From contig NZ_CP156628.1 of the NCBI RefSeq assembly GCF_039852015.1, positions 434,001 through 498,000 on the forward strand: a stretch of DNA of 64,000 nt. The letters run 5' to 3'. This DNA is from Robbsia sp. KACC 23696. Its GTDB lineage: Bacteria > Pseudomonadota > Gammaproteobacteria > Burkholderiales > Burkholderiaceae. Shown here in pieces: positions 26,324-34,662 of the stretch. The translations under genes and the position numbers were made by a program. The first letter of the stretch is position 1, and each line of letters starts with the position of its first letter. The notes under the pieces are model-generated. The model made no database searches, was not told the origin of the DNA, and was given only the letters and a program-made list of their open reading frames with translations.

Positions 26324-27816
26324 GCGATCAAAAAGTGAAAGCCATGTACGATCTGGTCATTCGCAACGCGCGCGTGGCGACGGCAGCGGATGTGTTCGAT
26401 ACCGATATCGGAATCGTCGGCGGTACGATCGCGGCCCTGGGTCGGGGTTTGGTCGACGGCGAACGCGAGATCGATGCGGCGGGGCGTTGGGTATTGCCGG
26501 GCGGCGTGGATGCGCATATCCATCTGGACCAACCCAGCTCCGATGGTTCGATCAATGCCGACGATTTCGAGGCAGGAAGCCGTTCTGCCGCTTGCGGCGG
26601 TACGACGACGGTGATTCCGTTTGCCGCGCAGCAAAAGGGTCATTCGCTGCGTGAGGCCATCGATGACTATCATCGGCGTGCCGAAGGCAAGTCGATCATC
26701 GACTACGCCTTTCATCTGATCATCGCCGATGCGGAGGCCGGGAAGTTGCCCGAGACGCTGCCGGGATTGATCGAGGAGGGCTATACGTCGTTCAAGCTTT
26801 ACATGACGTACGACTCGTTGAAGCTGGAAGATCATCACATTCTGGACGTGCTCGAAATCGCGCGGAAGGAAAAGGCGATGACGATGATCCACGCAGAGAA
26901 CGCCGATTGCATCGCCTGGCTGACCGAGCGACTGTTGGCGCGGGGCAAGCGCGCACCGTCGTTTCATGGTGCATCGCGTGTGCCGTTGGTGGAGCGAGAA
27001 GCCACGCATCGTGCGATATCACTGGCGGAGATGCTCGATACGCCCGTGCTGATCGTGCATGTTTCAGGAAAGGAAGCGATCGAGCAGATTCGACAGGCGC
27101 AGAATCGCGGCGCCCCGATCTTCGCGGAAACCTGCCCGCAATACCTCTTTCTGACCGCGGACGATCTGGAAGGCAGTGACGGCGACGCTTTCGCCGGCGC
27201 GAAGTGCATCTGCAGCCCACCGCCGCGGGATGCCGCAAACCAGGAGGTGGTCTGGCAGGCACTGGATAGCGGCCTGTTCACCGTTTTCTCATCCGATCAT
27301 GCACCGTACAAATACGTGGGGGACGGCGGCAAGCAAATGCACGGCAGCGACGCGTCGTTCGACCGCGTACCGAACGGCATCCCGGGCGTGGAAACACGCT
27401 TGCCGCTGTTGTTTTCCGAAGGCGTCATGACAGGGCGGATCGATATCCATCGTTTCGTCGACGTGACGGCCACGGGGCCGGCAAAGATGTATGGACTGTA
27501 TCCGCGCAAAGGCAGCGTCGCGATCGGCGGCGACGCGGATCTCGTTATTTGGGATACGTTCGAGGCGACGCCGATCCGTAACAGCGCGCTGCATCACGCC
27601 GTCGACTATACGCCGTACGAAGGGCGCGACGTCCGTGCCTGGCCGGCGTTGACCTTGTCTCGTGGCGAGGTGGTCTGGGATCGCAGCACCGGCGCGTTCA
27701 GCACCGCGCTGGGACGCGGGCAATTTTTGAAATGCGACCGCCCCATGGCCTTTCATCGCCAGCAACGGCCGGGCCGGGAGCGGTTGTTCCCTTGGCTCGC
27801 GGACATCGGGCTCTGA
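26320..27816 (+). CDS. Dihydropyrimidinase / D-hydantoinase
   Basis: A 498-residue cyclic amidohydrolase that opens hydantoin or dihydropyrimidine rings to N-carbamoyl amino acids. The binuclear-metal motif is DAHIHLDQ (His66, His68), the Lys expected to be carboxylated is Lys159 (SFKLYMTYD), and later His and Asp ligands are in IVHVSG and SSDHAPY. GGAGGT six bases upstream supports ATG 26320. With the racemase-like protein (adjacent) and the carbamoyl hydrolase at 17879 it could complete conversion of hydantoins to amino acids. Confidence 0.88.
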   Translation: MSDQKVKAMYDLVIRNARVATAADVFDTDIGIVGGTIAALGRGLVDGEREIDAAGRWVLPGGVDAHIHLDQPSSDGSINADDFEAGSRSAACGGTTTVIPFAAQQKGHSLREAIDDYHRRAEGKSIIDYAFHLIIADAEAGKLPETLPGLIEEGYTSFKLYMTYDSLKLEDHHILDVLEIARKEKAMTMIHAENADCIAWLTERLLARGKRAPSFHGASRVPLVEREATHRAISLAEMLDTPVLIVHVSGKEAIEQIRQAQNRGAPIFAETCPQYLFLTADDLEGSDGDAFAGAKCICSPPPRDAANQEVVWQALDSGLFTVFSSDHAPYKYVGDGGKQMHGSDASFDRVPNGIPGVETRLPLLFSEGVMTGRIDIHRFVDVTATGPAKMYGLYPRKGSVAIGGDADLVIWDTFEATPIRNSALHHAVDYTPYEGRDVRAWPALTLSRGEVVWDRSTGAFSTALGRGQFLKCDRPMAFHRQQRPGRERLFPWLADIGL

Positions 27817-27970
27817 ATGCAGCCTGCCCCGGCGCGGCAATGTCGCACGGGGTGTCAGACGGGCGTCCGTCACCGCCTTTTCGAGATACTGTCCGATAGC
27901 GGTGAGTCTTTGTGTAAACTGATTGCGCTATCATCATAAGCATAACCAGTTGAAAGGAGGCGTGGGACAA

Positions 27971-28786
27971 ATGAATAACGAGAATGGGCAGTCCGATCGC
28001 GCGACGGAGGCGACACGATCGCATAAAGGCACGGAAGCGCGGCGCATTGCGCTCGTGACCGGTGCGGGTAGCGGCATCGGTCGCGCGGCCGCGCAGCGGC
28101 TGTTGCGCGATGGTTTTACCGTCGTCGTGGCCGGGCGGCGTGCGGAGCCCTTGGACGACTTCGTGACCGAGGCCCATGCGAGTGGTGGAGAAGCGTTGGC
28201 CGTCACGGCGGATGTCAGGGATGAGGCAAGCGTCGATGCGCTGTTCGCCACCATCGAGGAGACCTATGGCCGCCTGGATGTCGTCTTCAACAATGCCGGT
28301 ATCAATGCGCCGGCAGTGCCGATGGACGAACTCAGCGTCGAGAAATGGCGCGACGTCATCGATACCAATCTGACGGGCGTCTTTCTGTGCGCGCGGGCCG
28401 CCTTTCGTTTGATGCGCCGACAGTCGCCGCAGGGCGGCCGGATCATCAATAACGGCTCGATCTCGGCGCACGCACCGCGTCCGTTCTCGTCGCCTTACAC
28501 GGCGAGCAAGCACGCGGTACTCGGTTTGACGAAAAGCATCGCGTTGGACGGGCGTGCCTTCAATATCGTCGCCAGCCAAATCGATATCGGCAATGCACTG
28601 ACGGAACTATCGGCGCGGATGCAGAAAGGCGTGCTGCAGGCGAATGGCACGACGGCGACGGAGCCGATGTGCGACGTTGCCGATATTGCCGGCGCCGTCA
28701 GCTATGTTGCAAATCTACCGTTGTCGACGAACGTCTTGAATATGACGGTGATGGCCAGCAATATGCCGTTCGTCGGGCGCGGCTGA
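27971..28786 (+). CDS. SDR family oxidoreductase
   Basis: A 271-residue classical short-chain dehydrogenase: NAD(P) motif TGAGSGIG (residues 30-37), NNAG, catalytic Ser in NNGSISAHA, and the YTASK Tyr-Lys pair. A basic residue after the glycine motif (AGRRAEP) hints at NADP. It has an excellent AAGGAGG at 27954-27960. It follows the hydantoinase in the same direction after about 150 bp, so it may belong to that regulon. Substrate unknown. Confidence 0.87.
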   Translation: MNNENGQSDRATEATRSHKGTEARRIALVTGAGSGIGRAAAQRLLRDGFTVVVAGRRAEPLDDFVTEAHASGGEALAVTADVRDEASVDALFATIEETYGRLDVVFNNAGINAPAVPMDELSVEKWRDVIDTNLTGVFLCARAAFRLMRRQSPQGGRIINNGSISAHAPRPFSSPYTASKHAVLGLTKSIALDGRAFNIVASQIDIGNALTELSARMQKGVLQANGTTATEPMCDVADIAGAVSYVANLPLSTNVLNMTVMASNMPFVGRG

Positions 28787-28791
28787 TCGCT

Positions 28792-28835
28792 GGCGGGGTT
28801 TTCATGATGCCATGCCGCGCAGCATGCGCCCCGCC
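28792..28835. terminator. Possible stem-loop between convergent genes
   Basis: GGCGGGG and CCCCGCC could pair around a 30-base loop that contains several CATG repeats. It lies between the SDR and the minus-strand GST. The loop is long and a T run is absent, so this is a weak call. Confidence 0.3.
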
Positions 28836-28862
28836 GCGCGTGACGGGAAGCGCTGCCGACGC

Positions 28863-29702
28863 TCAGTCCAGATCGGACGCGCTGTGCCGCTCGTGCACTT
28901 GCTCCGAGGCATCGCCACGAATGCGATTGACCTTGCGGCCACGTATCACCGCCGGGCGTTCGGCGATTTCCTTGGCCCAGCGGTTCAGATGCGTGTATTC
29001 GTGCACAGCCAGAAATTCCGCGGCATCGTATAGTGCGCCGAGGACAAGACCGCCGTACCACGGCCAGATGGCGATATCGGCAATCGAGTATTGGTCGCCT
29101 GCGATGAAGCGGCGGTCGGCCAATTGCCGGTCCAGTACGTCCAATTGCCGCTTTGCTTCCATCGAAAAGCGGTTGATCGCATATTCGAACTTCTCGGGGG
29201 CGTAGACGTAGAAATGGCCGAATCCGCCACCGAGATAGGGGGCGGACGCCATCTGCCAGAACAGCCAGTTCATGGTCTCGGTACGTTCGGGTTGCGTCGC
29301 AGGCAACAGCGCACCGAATTTCTCTGCGAGGTATAACAGGATCGAGCCCGATTCGAAGACGCGCACTGGCGTGCCGCCGCTGTGATCTACGAGGGCGGGG
29401 ATCTTGGAATTGGGGTTGGCGTCGACAAAGCCACTCGAGAATTGGTCACCATCGGAAATACGGATCAGCCATGCATCGTATTCCGCGCCTTTGTGGCCGA
29501 GCGCAAGCAGCTCTTCGAGCATGATCGACACTTTCATGCCGTTCGGCGTGGCCAACGAATACAACTGCAACGGATGCTGTCCTACCGGAAGCGCTTTATC
29601 GTGCGTCGGGCCGGCGGTCGGCCGATTGATATTCGCGAAGGCGCCGCCTGACGAAGCGGGTGCCCAGACTTTCGGCGGTTCGTATTGTGTCGTATCGGTC
29701 AC
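28863..29702 (-). CDS. yghU: Glutathione S-transferase, YghU-type disulfide-bond oxidoreductase
   Basis: A 279-residue GST. The thioredoxin-like half (LYSLATPNGMKVSIMLEEL, NPNSKIPALVD, FESGSILLYLAEKFG) carries the glutathione site and the helical half follows. The N-terminal 40-residue arm with VWAPASSGGAFANINRPTAG is the hallmark of YghU/Ure2p-like proteins, which reduce disulfides with glutathione. GTG 29702 is preferred since AGGAG lies seven bases before it; an upstream ATG at 29738 would add 12 residues. Confidence 0.87.
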   Translation of the reverse strand: MTDTTQYEPPKVWAPASSGGAFANINRPTAGPTHDKALPVGQHPLQLYSLATPNGMKVSIMLEELLALGHKGAEYDAWLIRISDGDQFSSGFVDANPNSKIPALVDHSGGTPVRVFESGSILLYLAEKFGALLPATQPERTETMNWLFWQMASAPYLGGGFGHFYVYAPEKFEYAINRFSMEAKRQLDVLDRQLADRRFIAGDQYSIADIAIWPWYGGLVLGALYDAAEFLAVHEYTHLNRWAKEIAERPAVIRGRKVNRIRGDASEQVHERHSASDLD

Positions 29703-29865
29703 GTGGCAGCTCCTGATGTTATGCACGGTCTTACGCATCGGGAGATTCTATCTTTTAAATCGATACTTCACCGAAGCAGGGGCCATCGTTTGCTTCGGTT
29801 TGACGGGTGGCCGCGCGTATGCACCCGATGCCGGGCGCGGCGTAAGAAGCACCGCCAAAATAAAA

Positions 29866-29913
29866 AACGGCGTGACCGTCTCGGATCGGGGAATCCGGAA
29901 CAGCCACGCCGTT
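29866..29913 (-). terminator. Intrinsic terminator of the porin gene
   Basis: AACGGCGTG (29866-29874) pairs with CACGCCGTT (29905-29913). On the minus strand the stem is followed by a T-rich run, placing it about 40 bp after the porin stop. A smaller GGATCGGGGAATCC hairpin fills the loop. Confidence 0.75.
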
Positions 29914-29950
29914 AAAAAAAGGCGGATGAAACGACGCCTTAGATCACGCT

Positions 29951-31072
29951 TTAGAATACGTTACGCAGGCCGACTGCAACGCCGGTCTGGTTGTTGCGGC
30001 CCGGGAAGTCCATCGATGCCGCTGCGCCGGTACCGCGTTGGAAGTCGACCGTACCGTACACTTCGGTGCGCTTGGACAGGGCGTATTCGGCGATTAGCAC
30101 GGCCGAGTAGCGCTGCGAGCGGCCCAGCGTGCCGTTCGAGTATTCGGCATTCCGTGCGTGGTCGTAGTAGTACGCGGCGGACACCATCAACGGTGCGGTA
30201 ACTTGGTACGTTGCACCCGCGTAGAAGCCATCGTCGATACGGTTTGCATTGAGGATGCCGTGGCCGACCGCGCTGGCACCGATCGTGGCAGCTGCCGAGC
30301 CTGCAGCGCCATTGAACACTTCGACCATACCCGTGTTGTCCTGGAAGTGCATATAGCCAGCGTATGCCTTCACCGCATCGGTGATGGAATAGGTGGCGCC
30401 GACGACGGCCGAGCGGAATTTACGATTTGCGGCGTCGCTGTTCTGCTGATACGCGGCCAGCATCGACAACTTGGCGAACGTGTAGGTCAGCGTGAAGCCG
30501 TACATATTGTTCGCACCGGCGCTGCCTGCCGTGTTGCCGAAGCCGTACATCGCATCCAGGTTCACGCCGGCGAACGTGCCGTTGTACTTGACCGAGTTGT
30601 TCGAACGCAGACCATAGCCGGCAGCAACCGGCAGGAAGCTGTCCTGATCATAGTTGCCGACGGTCAGCGGGTCGAACGAGTTACCCAATTGATCGAACAG
30701 CGGCGTGTTTTGACGACCGAAGGTCAGCGTGCCGTATTGCTTGCTGGCCAGACCGACATACGCCATCCGATTGAATTCCGTGCCCGCGCTGGCAAAGCCG
30801 CCGTTCCACAGGTTGAACCCGTTTTCGAGGCGGAAAATGGCCGACAAACCGCCGCCCAGATCTTCATTACCCTTCAAACCCCAACGGCTGCCGGTGATCG
30901 GGCCGACGCCCATCGCCGTTTGGCTGTCATTCGCCGCATTGGCATTCGTCAAATAACGGATGCTGGTATCGACAATGCCGTACAGCGTCACGGACGATTG
31001 TGCGAATGAGTGTTGTGCGGCCAAAGCCAGAATTGCACCGCCGAGTGCGCGCGCCAGAATCGATTTGTTCAC
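29951..31072 (-). CDS. Outer-membrane porin, OmpC/Gram-negative trimeric type
   Basis: A 373-residue general porin of the Burkholderiales type. A signal peptide (SILARALGGAILALAAQHSFA) is followed by the mature start QSSVTLYGIVDTSIRY, typical of these 16-strand beta barrels. The protein ends in LRNVF, the terminal Phe needed for BAM-dependent insertion. GTG 31072 is preferred because AAAGGA lies six bases upstream; ATG 31090 would add six residues. It probably forms a diffusion pore for small hydrophilic solutes. The AT-rich 31073-31437 region presumably holds its promoter; I could not assign hexamers with confidence. Confidence 0.9.
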   Translation of the reverse strand: MNKSILARALGGAILALAAQHSFAQSSVTLYGIVDTSIRYLTNANAANDSQTAMGVGPITGSRWGLKGNEDLGGGLSAIFRLENGFNLWNGGFASAGTEFNRMAYVGLASKQYGTLTFGRQNTPLFDQLGNSFDPLTVGNYDQDSFLPVAAGYGLRSNNSVKYNGTFAGVNLDAMYGFGNTAGSAGANNMYGFTLTYTFAKLSMLAAYQQNSDAANRKFRSAVVGATYSITDAVKAYAGYMHFQDNTGMVEVFNGAAGSAAATIGASAVGHGILNANRIDDGFYAGATYQVTAPLMVSAAYYYDHARNAEYSNGTLGRSQRYSAVLIAEYALSKRTEVYGTVDFQRGTGAAASMDFPGRNNQTGVAVGLRNVF

Positions 31073-31437
31073 GATTTTCCTTTCGATCATTTTTTTGAGG
31101 AGCTTTCGTCACGCCATTGCGTTGATAACGGAAACATCTCCAACGGCACGCATCATATTGTTTCAATAATGTGGATGGCTGTTATGGCAACGGTGTCTGA
31201 TGTTTTTTATACACAAAATAGAATAAACGCATGATTCTAAAGGATAGTGCTGTTCCTCTATATTGCTCGCACACCTTTCTATTGACAACGCAATGAAAGT
31301 TGGACGTTGCGATCGATCACTATCGATAAAGAGGGGAGTCAGGTGCGTATCGGGGGATACCCAGGCGTGGGATTCGCTAATACGGCTAGGAAAGACATTG
31401 CGGCTGGGGTATTGAGTAATATATTAGGCACGCAAGT

Positions 31438-31464
31438 CATTTTGAAATAAAATATTTCAAAATG
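31438..31464. repeat. AT-rich perfect palindrome
   Basis: CATTTTGAAATA and TATTTCAAAATG are exact 12-bp arms separated by AAA, 5 bp after the PAP2 gene's stop. It could be an AT-rich terminator for that gene or a protein-binding site; no T tract follows. Confidence 0.5.
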
Positions 31465-31469
31465 AAAGG

Positions 31470-32054
31470 TTAACCGATGAACGCGTGAAGCCAGGAGGTC
31501 GTCGCGTTGATCCAGTCTTCGGTCGGTGCTTTATGGCCGTAGCAGGCCCATGCCGTCACGCACATCAGCGAGACGGCAACGGTTGGATGCGGCAGGGAAA
31601 GGGGCGGAGAATGCCAACGGCGCAGCGTCGTGATGGCCACCGCGCTGCCGAGCAGGGTACCGACGACCACTTCGGCAGGGGTATGAAAGCCGAACAAGCG
31701 GGTATAGCCGATGATGAGGCAACCTATCCCTGCCAATGCCGCTGCGAGATAAGCGGTGCGCTGTCCCAGCAGGCTGCCGACCGCATAGGCCAACACGGGC
31801 CAGACGGAAAACGAGAGCACCATATGACCGCTAATCATGCGGAAGTCGAAGGGCTCGATCGTCGTGCCGGTGCTGGCATAACGGATTTTGGTGAGCGTCG
31901 TGAGCGCCATCGCCATGACCATCGCGCCGAACCACCGGATGGCGCGCTCCGGCGACCGGATACCTACCCAAATGGCAAGGATGACTGCCAGGGGCAGCAA
32001 TACCGCGAGGTCGCCGAAATTCGTAACGCGCCACACTTCACTCATCGAAACCAT
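31470..32054 (-). CDS. PAP2-family phosphatase-like membrane protein
   Basis: A 194-residue membrane protein with about five or six helices. The PAP2 motifs are recognisable: KIRYASTGT, ISGHM (usual PSGH, catalytic-region His) and TRLFGFHTPAEVVVG (usual SRxxxxxHxxxD, here ending in Glu). The replacements leave catalysis uncertain. Family members dephosphorylate lipids such as phosphatidate or undecaprenyl pyrophosphate at the inner membrane. It is a single-gene unit between the porin and a gene-poor stretch. A start at ATG 32045 is possible. Confidence 0.75.
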   Translation of the reverse strand: MVSMSEVWRVTNFGDLAVLLPLAVILAIWVGIRSPERAIRWFGAMVMAMALTTLTKIRYASTGTTIEPFDFRMISGHMVLSFSVWPVLAYAVGSLLGQRTAYLAAALAGIGCLIIGYTRLFGFHTPAEVVVGTLLGSAVAITTLRRWHSPPLSLPHPTVAVSLMCVTAWACYGHKAPTEDWINATTSWLHAFIG

Positions 32055-32705
32055 TTCTGAATAGCGCGTTGCACGCGTGTGAAGAGAGTGAAGGGAGGCC
32101 CGGACGCTGGAGGGCGCGGGCAGCGGATCATGGCAGACACATGTCTAGGCCAGGGCGTCGACTCGAGAGTATACCCCACAAGCATTGTCGAATTCATGCT
32201 TGTCTGCAGGAAGGTAACACGCCGTAATCAAACGAAATAGTCGGCGATCAGGGCTTGCCAGTCCCGGTCTTTGCGCGCGTCTGGGGAACCGTTTCGCGAT
32301 AGCGGGAGCAGCGAGCGGTAGGCGAGAAAAGTCGCGCTGGCTTTTAAATGCAACTAACAGGCTGCCTGTCGTTTATCATGCAATCACCGTCAAATCGAGG
32401 CGCGGCCAAGGTGGCGGAATAGGCTTGCTGAATTTGCTGGGCCGCGACAGGCCACGACGACAAACACAAAAGGCCTTGCACATCAACGCAGATGGGGCGT
32501 GCGCAATGCAAACGACGCGTGCCCATTTTCCCTTTGTACTAGCCTGTCATTTCATTAATAATTTTACATTTCTAAGTGTCGAAACGTTCTGTATTATGCA
32601 ATTCGATCGTCCTTTTTACAGATAGTAAGTTGTCCATATGAATCAGGTGTGTTAAACAGTCGTTTTTCGTGTCGATATCAGAAGGGCTTTTTCCCGGAGT
32701 GTGAA
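32055..32705. other. Gene-poor interval
   Basis: About 650 bp with no coding region I can support. The part from about 32,530 to 32,700 is noticeably AT-rich compared with the rest of the window and probably holds the acyltransferase promoter. No repeat, tRNA or mobile-element end was seen. Confidence 0.5.
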
Positions 32706-33911
32706 ATGGCTGAGATGACGAGCGGATCGATCGGTACTCTGGAGGCCTTGCCCTCCTCGGCACGACAAGAACGATATCTGATTTTGGACGCGCTGCGGTT
32801 TGTCCTGGCGCTGTGGGTGGCGATTGGACACCTCGGGGTTTTCCCGATATTTGGCGCCGACCCTGGTTCAGGTGTTTTGCACATTGCGTCCCGTGCGGCA
32901 AATACGCTTGTGTGGGGCATGCCGGCGGTGATGGCGTTTTTTGTGGTTTCCGGGTTTTGCATTCACTATCCGTCGCAAGCCGTGGACGGTTTCAGCATTC
33001 CCCGTTTCTATCTCCGCCGATATACGCGTACCGTGCTACCCGTCGTCGTCATTATCGCAACGATGATCGCCTATCGCGGTGCCGCGCAGATACATTGGCT
33101 CGGGAAAGGCTCGATCTTCTTTCAAAGCACGTTGTGGAGTTTGCTGTGCGAGGAACTCTACTATGCGGTTTATCCGGTATTGCGATGGCTGCGCCGCCAT
33201 GTGGGTTGGATGCCGATCCTGACCGCCACCGTGGGCATCAGCGTGGTTTGGGCGAGTTTTTCTACGCCGGCAGTCAGTTGGGAAGAGGTGGGGCCGCTTG
33301 GCACGGCCGTGATTCTGTATCCGATCTGGTTGCTTGGCTGTGTGCTCGCGGAACGCCGGGGCGACCGACGTGTCGTCGTGCGCAACCATCGCGATCTCGC
33401 CCCACGTGGCTCCGATGGCATCGCAGCAGCGGGTCGCGACAAGGCGTCGAAGGGAATGCCGGCTGCGGCCAGCGCTGCGGCAAATCAGGCGCGCGTGTCG
33501 ATCTGGGTGTGGCGTGGAGGCGCCTGGCTGACAATGTGGGGAAGCGAAATGCTGCATTTTCATACGCCGCTGACGCAGATTCACACGATGCTTTTCGTCG
33601 GTGTCTTCGCTTTCTATTGGATTCGTGCAGAGCTGGCTGTGTCGCGTACGCTGGCGCCGTCACGTTGGCTGGTGTACGCCGGTGCCTGGAGCTATTCGCT
33701 CTATCTCGTGCATCCCGTCGTTTATGACGTGCTGCAATTGTGGCTGCCGTCGCTTCCGCCCGAGTCGCGCCTTGGATGGGTGGTATTCCTTGGACTTGCG
33801 TTAGGGTTGGCCTATCTCTTCTACAAGCTCGTGGAACAACCGACGCACCGTGGCGCGCAGAAGATCGGGCTCGTCAAAGCGCGTCGGTCGACACGAAAAC
33901 TTGTTGTCTAA
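32706..33911 (+). CDS. Acyltransferase family 3 (OafA/YrhL-like) membrane protein
   Basis: A 401-residue integral membrane acyltransferase with about ten helices. The family start LDALRFVLALWVAIGHLGVFPIF includes the active-site His region, and the typical SGFCIHYP, RRYTRTVLPVV and SLLCEELYYAVYP follow. Such proteins O-acetylate polysaccharide, LPS or peptidoglycan sugars. A hydrophilic loop of about 60 residues (ERRGDRRVVVRNHR to AANQARVSIW) interrupts the membrane part. No glycosyltransferases are nearby, so the acceptor is unknown. ATG 32706 has a CGGAG just upstream. Confidence 0.8.
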   Translation: MAEMTSGSIGTLEALPSSARQERYLILDALRFVLALWVAIGHLGVFPIFGADPGSGVLHIASRAANTLVWGMPAVMAFFVVSGFCIHYPSQAVDGFSIPRFYLRRYTRTVLPVVVIIATMIAYRGAAQIHWLGKGSIFFQSTLWSLLCEELYYAVYPVLRWLRRHVGWMPILTATVGISVVWASFSTPAVSWEEVGPLGTAVILYPIWLLGCVLAERRGDRRVVVRNHRDLAPRGSDGIAAAGRDKASKGMPAAASAAANQARVSIWVWRGGAWLTMWGSEMLHFHTPLTQIHTMLFVGVFAFYWIRAELAVSRTLAPSRWLVYAGAWSYSLYLVHPVVYDVLQLWLPSLPPESRLGWVVFLGLALGLAYLFYKLVEQPTHRGAQKIGLVKARRSTRKLVV

Positions 33912-34061
33912 GTGCCGTCAGCCGTCGTAGACGGCGCCATCCATCGGCCGGTGTTGCTTGGCCGCGCGCTGCACACCTGGCCATTCGGCCAGCTGGTGTT
34001 GATACGCCCTGGCTTGTACGCTGGGTGCATCAGAATAGCGCGCAGCGTGGAGAGGTGGCAC

Positions 34062-34568
34062 ATGGGGCAGTCAGGAGCGGTGCTGGTGCACGAAGATGCG
34101 GTAACGATGTCGATCGATCCGCCCGCCGTGCTTATTCCGCCGATGCCGGGGCCACTGGGGAAACTCGATGCGGGACACGGTGGGGCAGGTCAGGCTGTCG
34201 TTCGTATCGACGGGAGTCCGGTGTGTGTGCTGGGCGTTGAAACATCGGTGACGGCGGATGCGAAATATATGAAGCCGCCCTATGGGCTGTTGACGAGCGT
34301 GCCGCCTGGCGTGCCGGGCACGATGACGTTGACGGTGCAATCGGGAAGCATTGCGACGTCGGCGTTTGTGCGCATCGACGGCAAGGCGGTGTTATGGCGT
34401 GATGGCGGCACGCTGAAAGTCGAGGGGAAGGTAGAAAAGCTGGGCGCGGCGCAGTTTATTCCGCCGCCCCCTGCGCCGCCAAAACCGGAGCTCGACCCCA
34501 CATCCCAATACAGTGGTTCCGGGACGATTTTGCGGACGAATCAGGCGTTCGTCACCGTGTCCGCATGA
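34062..34568 (+). CDS. Uncharacterised PAAR-like protein
   Basis: A 168-residue protein without signal peptide or membrane segments. It is rich in Gly, Val and Thr with short beta-type repeats (GSIATSAFVRIDGKAVLWRDGG; GTMTLTVQSG), and resembles the PAAR-like spike proteins that cap type VI secretion or phage tubes, but I see no clear PAAR triplets. A proline stretch (IPPPPAPPKPELDP) precedes the last 25 residues. GGAGAGG upstream supports ATG 34062; a GTG frame from 33912 lacks a ribosome site. No T6SS or effector gene is next to it. Confidence 0.55.
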   Translation: MGQSGAVLVHEDAVTMSIDPPAVLIPPMPGPLGKLDAGHGGAGQAVVRIDGSPVCVLGVETSVTADAKYMKPPYGLLTSVPPGVPGTMTLTVQSGSIATSAFVRIDGKAVLWRDGGTLKVEGKVEKLGAAQFIPPPPAPPKPELDPTSQYSGSGTILRTNQAFVTVSA

Positions 34569-34662
34569 GGCACGCCGACGTGCGATGCGCGGAGTTAGAG
34601 CGGACGTGGCGACGTCGCGGATGAAAGACGACGCGTGCAGCCAGGTTTGTTCGCGACATCGC

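Noticed and set aside
32229-32353. Possible short coding remnant on the minus strand in the gene-poor stretch
   Set aside because: Keeping a protein-like reading needs a frameshift, and no conserved domain or start site supports it.
33914-33935. GCCGTC/GACGGC stem just after the acyltransferase stop
   Set aside because: Only 6 bp with alternative pairings and no T tract; too weak to call a terminator.
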